DNA from: XN24 sp964462675
GTDB lineage: Bacteria > Pseudomonadota > Gammaproteobacteria > Steroidobacterales > XN24
Reading direction: 5' to 3'
Assembly (NCBI GenBank): GCA_964462675.1
Contig: CAYWYS010000003.1
Location: forward strand, 62,001 to 126,000
Length of the DNA stretch: 64,000 bases
Shown: piece after piece, positions 36,544 through 46,180 of the stretch
Layout: the number at the start of each line of letters is the position of its first letter
Numbering within the stretch: position 1 is the first letter of the stretch
Made by a program: the position numbers and the translations under genes
The notes under the pieces: model-generated
Seen by the model: only the letters and a program-made list of their open reading frames with translations
What the model was told of the DNA's origin: nothing
Database searches by the model: none

Positions 36544-37479
36544 ATGGATGGAACCGCCCAGCTTCACCGCACGGATGCGCCGATCGCCGAGGCCGAGCCG
36601 CCGCGCTTCATGACCGTCCGGCAGGTCGCGCGCTACCTGCAGATCAACGAGAAGAAAATCTACGCGCTCGTCAACGCGGGAGAAATCCCGGCCAGCAAGG
36701 CGACCGGCAAATGGCTGTTCCCGCGCGACCTCGTCGACCAGTGGCTGCTGGAGTCGAGCCACGGCGGCCTGCTCGCGGACCGCATGCTGATCGCCGGCAG
36801 CGACGATCCGCTGATCTACCGCGCCATCATGCATGTCGCCAACGAAATCCAGGCCCGCGCGCTGATCAGCTACACCGCGACCGGCACCCAGCTCGGCTTG
36901 TCGCTGCTGTCGCGACGGCGCGCCGACATCTGCGGCATCCACTGGGGCCCCGCCGAGGAAAGCCGCCAGCGACACCCGGCCCTGCTGCGGCAACACGCCT
37001 CCCACCAGGACTGGGTGCTGGTCAGGGCATTCCTGCGGGAGCAGGGCCTGATCCTGGCGAACGGGCTGTCGGGCAGCGACGTCTCGCAGCTGTTCTCCCG
37101 TGAGATTCGCTGGGTGATGCGCCAGGAAGGCGCCGGCTCGAACCGCTTCCTGCACGAAGTGGTCACACGCCACGGCCTCGATCCCGCCGCCCGCCACCTG
37201 GCGGCGCGCGCCTATTCGGAGCGCGACGCCGCCTCCGCGATCGCGATGGGTTACGCCGACGTCGGCATCGGCGTGCGCGCGGCAGCGACGGAGTTCGGCC
37301 TCGACTTCCTGCCGATCGGCTGGGAGGCCTTCGACTTAGCAATGCATCGCGGCATGTTCTTCCGCACGCTGTTCCAGAAGCTGCTCGACTACCTGCGCAG
37401 CACCGAGTGCCTGCGCATGGCGCAGAAATTCGGCGGCTATGATTTCGGCCAGACCGGCAACCTGATCTGGCCGGTCTGA
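36544..37479 (+). CDS. Excisionase-type HTH regulator with periplasmic-binding-like ligand domain
   Basis: 311 residues. Residues about 22-70 are a MerR/excisionase-type helix-turn-helix (FMTVRQVARYLQINEKKIYALV). The rest is a ModA/TupA-like binding fold (PBP_like family), with GSDDPLIYRAIM, WVMRQEGAGSNRFLHEV and ADVGIGVRAAA. Such proteins are thought to sense molybdate or tungstate and control uptake or enzyme genes. GGAG is nine bases before the ATG. It is divergent from the fdh locus and convergent with DUF6494. A paralogue is encoded at 45275. Confidence 0.85.
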   Translation: MDGTAQLHRTDAPIAEAEPPRFMTVRQVARYLQINEKKIYALVNAGEIPASKATGKWLFPRDLVDQWLLESSHGGLLADRMLIAGSDDPLIYRAIMHVANEIQARALISYTATGTQLGLSLLSRRRADICGIHWGPAEESRQRHPALLRQHASHQDWVLVRAFLREQGLILANGLSGSDVSQLFSREIRWVMRQEGAGSNRFLHEVVTRHGLDPAARHLAARAYSERDAASAIAMGYADVGIGVRAAATEFGLDFLPIGWEAFDLAMHRGMFFRTLFQKLLDYLRSTECLRMAQKFGGYDFGQTGNLIWPV

Positions 37480-37480
37480 C

Positions 37481-37702
37481 TCAGGACAGCGCCAGCGATT
37501 CGCCGATCTCCTTGCGCACGCCGAGGCTGGGCAACTCCAGCGTGACCCGCGCCGCCACGACATCGCCCGGCCCGAGCCGGCCGGCCGCGACGGCCTCGCG
37601 CACCGCCTTCTCGATCTCGCGCTGCGAGGTGATGCCGACGACCTTGAGAAACTTGCGGATCTCGAGGTTGAACTTTTCCTCATCGAGCGATGCTGCGGTC
37701 AT
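37481..37702 (-). CDS. DUF6494 small protein
   Basis: 73 residues: FNLEIRKFLKVVGITSQREIEKAV and a C-terminal strand VTLELPSLG, the full DUF6494 pattern. Soluble and acidic-basic mixed. Its start is 54 bases past the stop of the sigma-54 regulator gene on the same strand. No function known. Confidence 0.8.
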   Translation of the reverse strand: MTAASLDEEKFNLEIRKFLKVVGITSQREIEKAVREAVAAGRLGPGDVVAARVTLELPSLGVRKEIGESLALS

Positions 37703-37756
37703 GTCGTTACTCCTGGATGAATGTTTGCCGGAAAAAATCCTGCCCGGCGGCGAATC

Positions 37757-39136
<1,380 letters not shown>

Positions 39137-39190
39137 AGATCCAGCTCCAGCATTGCCGGCGCAGCGCACGCCGGCATGGCGCCTGTTAAA

Positions 39191-39213
39191 GTACGCACTC
39201 CGACGATGCGTAC
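39191..39213. promoter_or_regulatory. Inverted repeat upstream of the sigma-54 regulator
   Basis: GTACGCA and TGCGTAC, 7-bp arms with nine bases between, 55 bases upstream of the regulator start. Possible operator. Confidence 0.45.
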
Positions 39214-39234
39214 CGTATAACGGAGAGCCTAATC

Positions 39235-39255
39235 GTTGCGTCAAAACGACGCAAC
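39235..39255. promoter_or_regulatory. Inverted repeat, candidate enhancer-binding site
   Basis: GTTGCGTC and GACGCAAC, 8-bp arms with a five-base spacer, about 105 bases upstream of the sigma-54 promoter at 39360. Distance and symmetry suit an activator site. Confidence 0.5.
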
Positions 39256-39359
39256 TTGGGCGATTGGATTGCCCAGTTTGTCGCGGTGCGGCAAAATTTC
39301 CTTCACTTAGCAGAAAAATACGCCGCCCGAATAACCGCGCTTCCCCCGGATCCATATGC

Positions 39360-39375
39360 TGGCACCGCACTTGCA
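39360..39375 (+). promoter_or_regulatory. Sigma-54 promoter of tupBC
   Basis: TGGCACCGCACTTGCA is an exact match to TGGCAC-N5-TTGCA, with GG and GC 10 bases apart. It lies 63 bases before the tupB ATG. With the divergent sigma-54 activator gene this is the best-supported promoter in the window. The 301-base gap 39137-39437 holds this and the two inverted repeats. Confidence 0.85.
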
Positions 39376-39437
39376 TGCTTCCGCGAGCGCCGCTGATCGT
39401 CGTGATCCGCCGCCAGCTGCAGGACCGCGCCCCTCGG

Positions 39438-40142
39438 ATGAATGATTTTTCCGCAGCATTCGCGCTGGCCGCGAGGCTGATCCTAGAGCTCGACCCGGGC
39501 CTGGTCGAGATTGTCGTGCTGTCGCTGTATGTCAGCGTGTCCGCCGTGCTGCTGGCCGCAGCAGTGGCGCTGCCGCTCGGCGCGACGGTCGGCATGTTTC
39601 GCTTTCCGGGGCGACGCCTGATCGTGATCCTGATGAACGCGCTGATGGGGCTGCCGCCGGTCGTCGTCGGGCTCGTCGTCTACATGCTGCTGTCGCGCTC
39701 CGGGCCGTTGGGCGAGTTCGGCCTGCTGTTCACGCCGACCGCAATGATCATCGCCCAGTTCATCCTCGTCGTGCCGCTCGTCGCCGCGCTGGCCCGCCAG
39801 ACAGTGGAGGACCTGCACGAGGAGTACGACGAGCACCTGCGCTCGCTCGACGCAAGCCGGCTCGACAGCATCGCCACGCTCCTCTGGGATGGCCGCTTTC
39901 GCCTGATGACGGCCGTACTCGCGGGCTTCGGCCGCGCAATTGCCGAGGTCGGCGCCGTGCTGATCGTCGGCGGCAATATCCTGCACCACACCCGGGTCAT
40001 GACGACGACGATTGCGCTGGAAACCAGCAAGGGCAACCTCGCCCTCGCCCTCGCGCTCGGCCTGGTGTTGATCGTGCTGGCCGCCGGCGTCAACGCGACC
40101 GCGACACTGGCAGGAGACTCCGCCCATCGCCGCTATGCCTGA
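39438..40142 (+). CDS. tupB: Tungstate/molybdate-type ABC transporter permease
   Basis: 234 residues, five or so membrane helices (VVLSLYVSVSAVLLAAAVALPLG, IVILMNALMGLPPVVVGLVVYMLL and others). The permease EAA-loop equivalent is GRAIAEVGAVLIVGGNI. The sequence is of the TupB/WtpB group rather than ModB. The ATG at 39438 is downstream of the sigma-54 start; an ATG at 39375 would lie within the promoter. It overlaps tupC by eight bases. Confidence 0.88.
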   Translation: MNDFSAAFALAARLILELDPGLVEIVVLSLYVSVSAVLLAAAVALPLGATVGMFRFPGRRLIVILMNALMGLPPVVVGLVVYMLLSRSGPLGEFGLLFTPTAMIIAQFILVVPLVAALARQTVEDLHEEYDEHLRSLDASRLDSIATLLWDGRFRLMTAVLAGFGRAIAEVGAVLIVGGNILHHTRVMTTTIALETSKGNLALALALGLVLIVLAAGVNATATLAGDSAHRRYA

Positions 40143-40902
40143 CACACCGTCGCGCAGCAAGCCGGACTCCGCCACGCCGGCGCGCAGCAACCCGCTGATG
40201 CCGCTCAGCGTCCGCGGGCTCAGCTATGCTGCGGGTGGCAAGCAGATCCTCGCCGGTGTCTCCTTCGAGATCGGCGCCGCGCCGCGCACGATCGTGCTCG
40301 GACCGAACGGTGCCGGGAAAAGCGTGCTGCTGAAGCTGTGCCACGGCCTGTTGCGCCCCGCCGCCGGCGAGGTGCGCTGGGCCGGCCGGACGCCGGAGGA
40401 GACACGGCGCCGCCAGGGCATGGTGTTCCAGCGCCCCGTGCTGTTGCGGCGCTCGGTCGCCGGCAACCTGCTGCACGCGCTCAACGTTCGGGGCGTGCCG
40501 CGCGCGCGCCGCGCCATGCTGGTGGACGAGGCGCTGCAGGCCGCCGGTCTTGCGGGCATCGCGCAGCAGTCCGCCCGCACGCTGTCCGGTGGCGAGCAAC
40601 AACGGCTCGCGATTGCGCGCGCCTGGGTGCTGAAGCCGGATGTGCTGTTGCTGGACGAGCCGACCGCCAACCTCGATCCGGAGGCGACGCGGGTCATCGA
40701 GGAGCTGATCCTCACCTTCGAGGCCGCCGGCACGCGGGTGCTGATGACGACGCATGACATCGGCCAGGCGCGCCGGCTCGCCAGCGACGTCATTTTCCTG
40801 CACCAGGGGCGGCTGCTGGAGCACTCGCCCGCCGGGCGTTTCTTTGCCGCCCCTAGCAACGCTGCCGCGGCGCGTTTCATCGGCGGCGGCCTGCTCGCCT
40901 GA
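40135..40902 (+). CDS. tupC: Tungstate/molybdate-type ABC transporter ATP-binding protein
   Basis: 255 residues: Walker A LGPNGAGKSVLL, Q-loop VFQRPVLL, signature LSGGEQQRLAIARAW, Walker B VLLLDEPTANLD, and a switch histidine in TTHD. It energises TupB. The transporter operon as preserved lacks an intact substrate-binding gene; only a tupA fragment follows, and a full tupA is encoded 3.4 kb away on the other strand. Confidence 0.92.
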   Translation: MPDTPSRSKPDSATPARSNPLMPLSVRGLSYAAGGKQILAGVSFEIGAAPRTIVLGPNGAGKSVLLKLCHGLLRPAAGEVRWAGRTPEETRRRQGMVFQRPVLLRRSVAGNLLHALNVRGVPRARRAMLVDEALQAAGLAGIAQQSARTLSGGEQQRLAIARAWVLKPDVLLLDEPTANLDPEATRVIEELILTFEAAGTRVLMTTHDIGQARRLASDVIFLHQGRLLEHSPAGRFFAAPSNAAAARFIGGGLLA

Positions 40903-40922
40903 AAACCGGGGTCAGATACCAG

Positions 40923-41201
40923 ATGAACTGGATCAGCGGCCTGCTCGCCGACCGCCGCAGCTGGCTGAACTTCGGCAACCGCGGACAGCTGGAGATACTG
41001 GTCGAGGGCGACGACCGGCTGAAGAACCCCTACGGTGTCATACTCGTCAACCCGACGCGCCACGCCCACGTGCGCGCGGCCGCAGGACAACGATTCATCG
41101 ACTGGCTGATTTCCGCCGCGGGCCAGGCGCGGATCGCCCGTTACCTGATTGGGGGCGAGCAGGCGTTCTTCCCGGATGCCGCTCCCCGCGGAGCCGAATA
41201 G
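40923..41201 (+). pseudogene. C-terminal fragment of a second tupA
   Basis: The 92-codon frame aligns with the last third of TupA: LLADRRSWLNFGN against VLADRGTWISFAN of the intact copy at 44330, then GD--L-NPYG, H-H, and FIDWLISAAGQARIARYLIGGEQAFFPDA against the intact tail ending GEPLFFPNA. The signal peptide and ligand-binding N-terminal two thirds are missing. Just upstream is GGGGTCAGA, core of the palindrome at 21145, and the 14-base string GCGGCCTGCTCGCC occurs both at the tupC end (40886) and at the fragment start (40936). It looks like a deletion remnant. Confidence 0.75.
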
Positions 41202-41208
41202 CGCGACC

Positions 41209-41832
41209 ATGACCGAGCCCTTGCAGACCCGACCCCGGATCACCGCGATCGTGCTCGCCGGCGGCCGCGCCACCCGCATGGGCGGGCAGGACAAGGGCCT
41301 GGTCGAGCTGGCAGGCCGGCCGATGATTGCCCACGTGCTGGCGGCGCTGACGCCGCAGGTCGATCGGGTGCTGATCAACGCCAACCGCAACCTGGACCGC
41401 TACGCCGGCTTCGGCTGGCCGGTGGTGCCGGACGAGGACAGCGGCTTTCTTGGCCCGCTGGCGGGCCTCGCGGCGGGCCTGCGGGCCGCGGACACGCCGC
41501 TGGTGCTGACCGCGCCGTGCGACTGCCCGCTACTGGCCCCGGACCTCGCTGCCCGGCTATATTCCGCGCTCGCGCGGGAAGACGCCGAAATCGCGGTGCC
41601 GTTCGATGGCGAGCGCCTGCAGCCGGTGTTCGCGCTCGCGAAAACGGAACTTGCGGACAGCCTCAAGGCCTACCTGGACGGGGGCGACCGCAAGATCGAT
41701 CGCTGGTTCACGCAACACCGGCTCGCAACAGTGGATTTCTCCGACCGCCCGGAGAACTTCGTCAACGTGAACGATCCGGACGAGCGTGCCGCGCTCGAGC
41801 GCAGGCTCGCTGCCGACGCCCGGAATCATTGA
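41209..41832 (+). CDS. mobA: Molybdenum cofactor guanylyltransferase
   Basis: 207 residues. Nucleotide loop LAGGRATRMGGQDKGL at the N-terminus, PDEDSGFLGPLAGLAAGL, and APCDCPLLAPDLA are the MobA hallmarks. Adds GMP to molybdopterin to form bis-MGD, the form required by formate dehydrogenase. ATG 41209 follows the tupA fragment by eight bases; mobA-moeA continue the operon. Confidence 0.94.
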   Translation: MTEPLQTRPRITAIVLAGGRATRMGGQDKGLVELAGRPMIAHVLAALTPQVDRVLINANRNLDRYAGFGWPVVPDEDSGFLGPLAGLAAGLRAADTPLVLTAPCDCPLLAPDLAARLYSALAREDAEIAVPFDGERLQPVFALAKTELADSLKAYLDGGDRKIDRWFTQHRLATVDFSDRPENFVNVNDPDERAALERRLAADARNH

Positions 41833-41866
41833 ACAGGCGGCACGGGCCGCCGGCCAGGGAACCCTG

Positions 41867-43123
41867 ATGAAACACCACAACGCCGGCTGCGGCGGACACG
41901 ACGACGCAGCGCAGACGCTGCAGCAAGCCCTGGCGCGCATCAGCGCCGGGATTCGCCCGGTCGAGGGCTTCGAGACGGTCGCGACGCGCGACGCGCTCGA
42001 CCGCGTGCTGTACGCGCCGATCCGCTCGTCGCTCGACGTTCCGGCGCACACCAACTCGGCGATGGACGGCTATGCGCTGGACGGCGCGCAGCTGCCGGAG
42101 GATGGCGAGCGAAGTTTCCGTGTCATCGGCACCGCCTGGGCCGGGCGACCCTTCGACGGCACGGCCGGCGCCGGGGAATGCGTGCGCATCATGACGGGCG
42201 CGCCCCTGCCCGCGGGCACCGACACCGTCGTCATGCAGGAGCAGGTGCAGCGCGAGGGCGACGTCGCGATCGTCGGGGCGCGTCACAAGCCGGGGCAGAA
42301 CGTGCGCTTCGCCGGCGAGGACCTCAAGGCCGGCGAGATCGCGCTGGACGCCGGCGTGCTGCTGCGTCCGGCGCACCTCGGCCTGATCGCATCGCTCGGC
42401 ATCGGCGAAGTACGCGTGCGCCGCCGGCCCCGGGTGGCGTTCTTCTCGACCGGCGACGAGCTCGCCTCGATCGGCGAGACGCTCGGCCCCGGGCAGATCT
42501 ACGACAGCAACCGTTACACTTTGTACGGCATGCTGCGCCGGCTCGGCGTCGACGTCATCGATCTCGGCGTGGTGCGCGACCGGCGCGAGGATCTCGAGCT
42601 GGCCTTCCTCGCCGCCGCCGCGCAGGCCGATGCCGTGATCACCTCGGGCGGCGTCTCGGTCGGCGAGGCAGACTTCGTCACCGAGACGCTCGACCGGATC
42701 GGCGAAGTCGGCTTCTGGACCGTGGCGATCAAGCCCGGCCGGCCGATCGCTTTCGGGCGGGTGGCCGGCGCCCTGTTCTTCGGACTGCCCGGCAACCCGG
42801 TCTCCGTGATGGTGACCTTCTACCAGCTGGTACAGCCGGCGCTTCGGATCCTCGCCGGCGTGGCTGCGCCGAACGATGCGCTGTGCGTCACCGCGACGCT
42901 GGAGTCGCGCCTCAGGAAAAAGCCCGGCCGGCGGGAGTTCCAGCGCGGCGTGCTCACCATGGCGACCGAAGGACGTTACCGCGTCGTGCCCACCGGACGG
43001 CAGGGCTCGGGCATCCTGCGCTCGATGGGCCACGCTAACTGCTTTATCGTGCTGCCGGAGGACTGTGCCGACGTCGAGGCGGGCGCCGAGGTCCTCGTGC
43101 AACCTTTTGCGGGGCTCTGCTGA
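41867..43123 (+). CDS. moeA: Molybdopterin molybdenumtransferase
   Basis: About 418 residues. Inserts molybdenum (or tungsten) into adenylated molybdopterin. Segments HTNSAMDGYAL, RIMTGAPLPAGTDTVV, FFSTGDELA, TSGGVSVGEADF and FGLPGNPVSVMVTF are all present, as is domain IV. AGGGA precedes the ATG at 41867. A start at 41786 inside mobA is rejected. The gene converges with the porin gene. Confidence 0.95.
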   Translation: MKHHNAGCGGHDDAAQTLQQALARISAGIRPVEGFETVATRDALDRVLYAPIRSSLDVPAHTNSAMDGYALDGAQLPEDGERSFRVIGTAWAGRPFDGTAGAGECVRIMTGAPLPAGTDTVVMQEQVQREGDVAIVGARHKPGQNVRFAGEDLKAGEIALDAGVLLRPAHLGLIASLGIGEVRVRRRPRVAFFSTGDELASIGETLGPGQIYDSNRYTLYGMLRRLGVDVIDLGVVRDRREDLELAFLAAAAQADAVITSGGVSVGEADFVTETLDRIGEVGFWTVAIKPGRPIAFGRVAGALFFGLPGNPVSVMVTFYQLVQPALRILAGVAAPNDALCVTATLESRLRKKPGRREFQRGVLTMATEGRYRVVPTGRQGSGILRSMGHANCFIVLPEDCADVEAGAEVLVQPFAGLC

Positions 43124-43133
43124 AGAATCCGGG

Positions 43134-44285
43134 CTAGAACGCGAACTGGGCGCGCGCGATCACGATATTCGGCGAATCGTCGCCGACCGTCGCGCCGTTG
43201 ACCACCGCCGTGCTGTCGGAGACATCCACGGCGATGTAGTTCAGCATGAAGCGCACGTTCGCGCTTGCATAGTAGTTCACACCCAGCGTCAAGGTGTCCT
43301 GGTTTCCCCCCTCGAAGCCGGCGTCGCCCAGCTCGAGCGTGCCGTATCGCGCGACGATTTCCCACGCGCCCCGGGCGGGATCACCCGGCGTGACGCCGCG
43401 GTAGGTTCCGTTGCGATAGCTGCGTTGCTCACCAGTCGGGAACCAGCTGCCCTGCACGAACCAGCCATCGAAAGTCGGCTCGTCCCCTGCGTCGCGATCG
43501 ATGTCTGCGGAGAAATATTCTCCCAACACCGAAAACGGCCCGCTTTGCCAGTAGGCCTCCAGTCCGAATTTCGTGGTGGAGCTGACATCGGTGATGTTGC
43601 CCGTATCGACGAGGCGCCCGCCGTCCACATTAGACTCCGGCCGGGCACGGTAGCGCTGGGTCGTGAAATCCCGGGTGTCCTCGTACGCCACCGATACGCC
43701 GAGGTGCAAGACCCCATTGTTCAACCGGGGCGCGTAGAGCAGGCGCCCAGCGATGCCGAGGGGTTCGTCCCCCTGCTGGTTGTTGCTGCTGCCCACGGCC
43801 CGGCTGTACACCATGCCCTGGACTCCGATATCGCCGGAGAAAAAGTCGTAGCCGACGCCCAGGCGACGCGCGTCCACGATCGCCGCGTTGCCGGCCGCGC
43901 GCTCGATGAACGGGATGGTATTGGTACTCGAGAGCTCGTCGAAGCCCATCGGCACCTTGAAATTGCCGATCTTCAGGACGCCGCCGCCGAGTGACCGCGA
44001 GAGGATGAGGTCGGCGGCGGAAGTACCGTTCTCGGCGAAGTCGTACTCGATCAAACCGGACCAGGTATCGTCGATTTGCCCCTGGACGCCGATTCGAGAG
44101 CGCCTGTTGAGCGTGCCGTCAGACAGCGGGACATTGTCCTCGTCGTGGTAGGCGGCATCCAGATGCAACCGGCCCCGCAGCTTGAATTCAGGGGCGGCCA
44201 GGGCCTGTGTCGATGCCAGGCACGACATGGCGCCCGTCAGCAACGCACACACGGTCCCAAAGGTGGTATTCGTTTTCAAGGACAT
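43134..44285 (-). CDS. Phosphate-selective porin-like outer membrane protein (OprO/OprP family)
   Basis: About 383 residues. Signal peptide to around residue 30 (TQALAA), then amphipathic beta strands (FKLRGRLHLDAAYHD, WSGLIEYDF, LKIGNFKVPMGF) and a C-terminal phenylalanine (ARAQFAF), the outer-membrane sorting signal. OprP-type porins carry anions such as phosphate through an arginine ladder. It is 44 bases downstream of tupA on the same strand, which suggests an outer-membrane path for molybdate or tungstate; that is inference. ATG 44285 precedes the signal peptide. Confidence 0.88.
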   Translation of the reverse strand: MSLKTNTTFGTVCALLTGAMSCLASTQALAAPEFKLRGRLHLDAAYHDEDNVPLSDGTLNRRSRIGVQGQIDDTWSGLIEYDFAENGTSAADLILSRSLGGGVLKIGNFKVPMGFDELSSTNTIPFIERAAGNAAIVDARRLGVGYDFFSGDIGVQGMVYSRAVGSSNNQQGDEPLGIAGRLLYAPRLNNGVLHLGVSVAYEDTRDFTTQRYRARPESNVDGGRLVDTGNITDVSSTTKFGLEAYWQSGPFSVLGEYFSADIDRDAGDEPTFDGWFVQGSWFPTGEQRSYRNGTYRGVTPGDPARGAWEIVARYGTLELGDAGFEGGNQDTLTLGVNYYASANVRFMLNYIAVDVSDSTAVVNGATVGDDSPNIVIARAQFAF

Positions 44286-44329
44286 GCCTTTCTCGCGAGT
44301 GGTGGAGCCATGCGGGCGGCTTGCAAAGG

Positions 44330-45136
44330 CTACCGGGCATTCGGGAAAAACAGCGGCTCGCCATTCAGCTTGAAGCTGGCGATCGCAGCCTGCCCATCGG
44401 CTGACAGCAGCCACTCGTGCCACTGGCCCGCCAGCTCGTGCTTGAGATGCGGATGGCGCTCGGCGCTGAGGCGGAGGCTGCCGTACTGGTTGAACAGGAC
44501 GGGGTCGCCCGCGTATAGCAGCTCGAGGTCCCGGCGGTTGGCGAAGCTGATCCACGTGCCACGGTCGGCCAACACATAGGCGCCCATGCCGGCCGCCGTG
44601 TTCAGCGCAGCGCCCATGCCGCTGCCGAGCTCCCGATACCAGGTGTCGCGCGGCTCGATTCCGGCCTGGGCCCAGATCCGCATTTCCGCGCGATGCGTGC
44701 CGCTGTCGTCACCGCGGGACGCAAACGGGCTCTCGGCTGCCGCGATTCGCCTGAACGCGTCGGCGGCGGACGTCGCGGCGCGGACCCCCGCGGGGTCGTT
44801 CGCTGGGCCGATGATGATGTAGTCGTTGTACATGACGTCGCGCCGCTCGGTGGCGTAGCCGTCTTCGACCATTTTTTGCTCGCCCGCCGTGTCGTGCACC
44901 AGCGCGATGTCGGCGTCGCCATTGCGGGCGATCGCGAACGCCTGGCCGGTCCCCACCGCCACGACGCGGACCTCGATCCCGGTGGCCGCCGTGAAAATCG
45001 GAATGAGATGCGAGAACAGGCCGGAATTCTCGGTCGAGGTCGTCGAGGCCAAGACGATGAAGCGGTCTTCGGCCTGAAGCGGCGCGGCGAGCAGCAGGCC
45101 CAGCAGGGCGAAGGCGGTCAGCAGACGTCGGGTCAT
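44330..45136 (-). CDS. tupA: Tungstate/molybdate-binding periplasmic protein
   Basis: 268 residues: signal peptide (to about 22, APLQA-E), then LASTTSTENSGLFSHLIP, the TupA ligand motif, DIALVHDT, FASRGDDSGTH and a complete C-terminal lobe. GGGAG precedes the ATG by seven bases. It forms an operon with the porin gene, and is encoded divergently from the second HTH-PBP regulator. It would feed TupBC encoded 4 kb away, since the local tupA there is truncated. Confidence 0.92.
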   Translation of the reverse strand: MTRRLLTAFALLGLLLAAPLQAEDRFIVLASTTSTENSGLFSHLIPIFTAATGIEVRVVAVGTGQAFAIARNGDADIALVHDTAGEQKMVEDGYATERRDVMYNDYIIIGPANDPAGVRAATSAADAFRRIAAAESPFASRGDDSGTHRAEMRIWAQAGIEPRDTWYRELGSGMGAALNTAAGMGAYVLADRGTWISFANRRDLELLYAGDPVLFNQYGSLRLSAERHPHLKHELAGQWHEWLLSADGQAAIASFKLNGEPLFFPNAR

Positions 45137-45205
45137 GGGGAATCTCCCAGCGGAGGAATGGCCACGTGGACTGGCATCGGCGTCAAATTGTGCGGCATTG
45201 TTGCG

Positions 45206-45244
45206 GTCTGAATGTCACTATTAAGCCACTTTGGAAATTCAGAC
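45206..45244. promoter_or_regulatory. Inverted repeat between tupA and the divergent regulator
   Basis: GTCTGAAT (45206-45213) and ATTCAGAC (45237-45244), 23 bases apart, lie midway in the divergent gap. A second palindrome, GGCATGTATGCC (45263-45274), abuts the regulator ATG. Either could be the binding site of that regulator. Confidence 0.45.
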
Positions 45245-45274
45245 ATAAGAAAGACACATAACGGCATGTATGCC

Positions 45275-46153
45275 ATGCCCGAATACCTCACGACCGCCGA
45301 AGTCGCCGCCTACCTGAGGCTCAAGGAACGGAAGGTCTACGACCTGGCCCGGCACGGCGACATGCCCTGCGTGCGGATCACCGGCAAGCTGCAGTTCCCG
45401 CGCCAGATGGTCGACCTCTGGGTAATGAACCGCCTGGAAGGAGACGAGCAGAGCAACACGCCCGTGGCCGCAGTGCTGGCAGGCAGCCATGACCCGTTGC
45501 TCGAGTGGGCCGCGCGCGCGTCCGGTGCCGGCCTTGCCCTGCTGTGTCGCGGCAGCATGGATGGCGCCCGGCGCCTGCTCGCCGGCCGGGTGATGATCGC
45601 GGGACTACATGTGCTTGATCCGCCGAGCGGGGCCTACAATGCGCCGGCCGCGCTCGGGCTGGGCGGGATGTGTGACCTGGTCATGATCCGCTGGGCGGTG
45701 CGTCGCCAGGGCCTTTTGCTGCCACCCGGCAATCCCCTGGGCCTGCGCCTCCTGTCCGACCTCCAGCGCCCGGGACTCCGCGTGGCGCATCGCCAGCCGG
45801 AAGCGGGCGCCGACACCTTGTTACGTTCGCTGCTGGACCGGGCTGGAGTCGACCACGGAGCACTGCTTTTGTCGGATCACCCGTCGCTCAGCGAAGACGA
45901 CCTGGCGCTGGCGATCCGCGAGGGCCAGGCAGATGTCGGCCTGGCCATCGAGGCTGCCGCGCGCCGGCACGGCCTCGAGTTCATTCCCCTCCACGTGGAA
46001 AATTTCGACCTGGCGATCCGCCGCCGACACTACTTCGAAGCGCCTGTGCAACGCCTGCTCGAGTTCGCTCGCTGCGACCGGATGCATGAGCGGGCCCGGA
46101 TGCTTGGGGGATACGACATCTCGACACTGGGTGCGGTGGCTTACAATGCCTGA
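45275..46153 (+). CDS. Excisionase-type HTH regulator with periplasmic-binding-like domain, second copy
   Basis: About 292 residues with the same layout as the protein at 36544: HTH (YLTTAEVAAYLRLKERKVYDLA), a TGKLQFPRQMVDLW wing, then a PBP-like domain with GSHDPLLEWAAR, GQADVGLAIEAAARRHGL and YDISTLG at the end. It is divergent from tupA-porin and 27 bases before moaB on the same strand, a good position to coordinate Mo/W uptake and cofactor synthesis. The start may also be at 45266. Confidence 0.83.
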   Translation: MPEYLTTAEVAAYLRLKERKVYDLARHGDMPCVRITGKLQFPRQMVDLWVMNRLEGDEQSNTPVAAVLAGSHDPLLEWAARASGAGLALLCRGSMDGARRLLAGRVMIAGLHVLDPPSGAYNAPAALGLGGMCDLVMIRWAVRRQGLLLPPGNPLGLRLLSDLQRPGLRVAHRQPEAGADTLLRSLLDRAGVDHGALLLSDHPSLSEDDLALAIREGQADVGLAIEAAARRHGLEFIPLHVENFDLAIRRRHYFEAPVQRLLEFARCDRMHERARMLGGYDISTLGAVAYNA

Positions 46154-46180
46154 CCAGTCGCCAATGCACAGGATCCCGCA

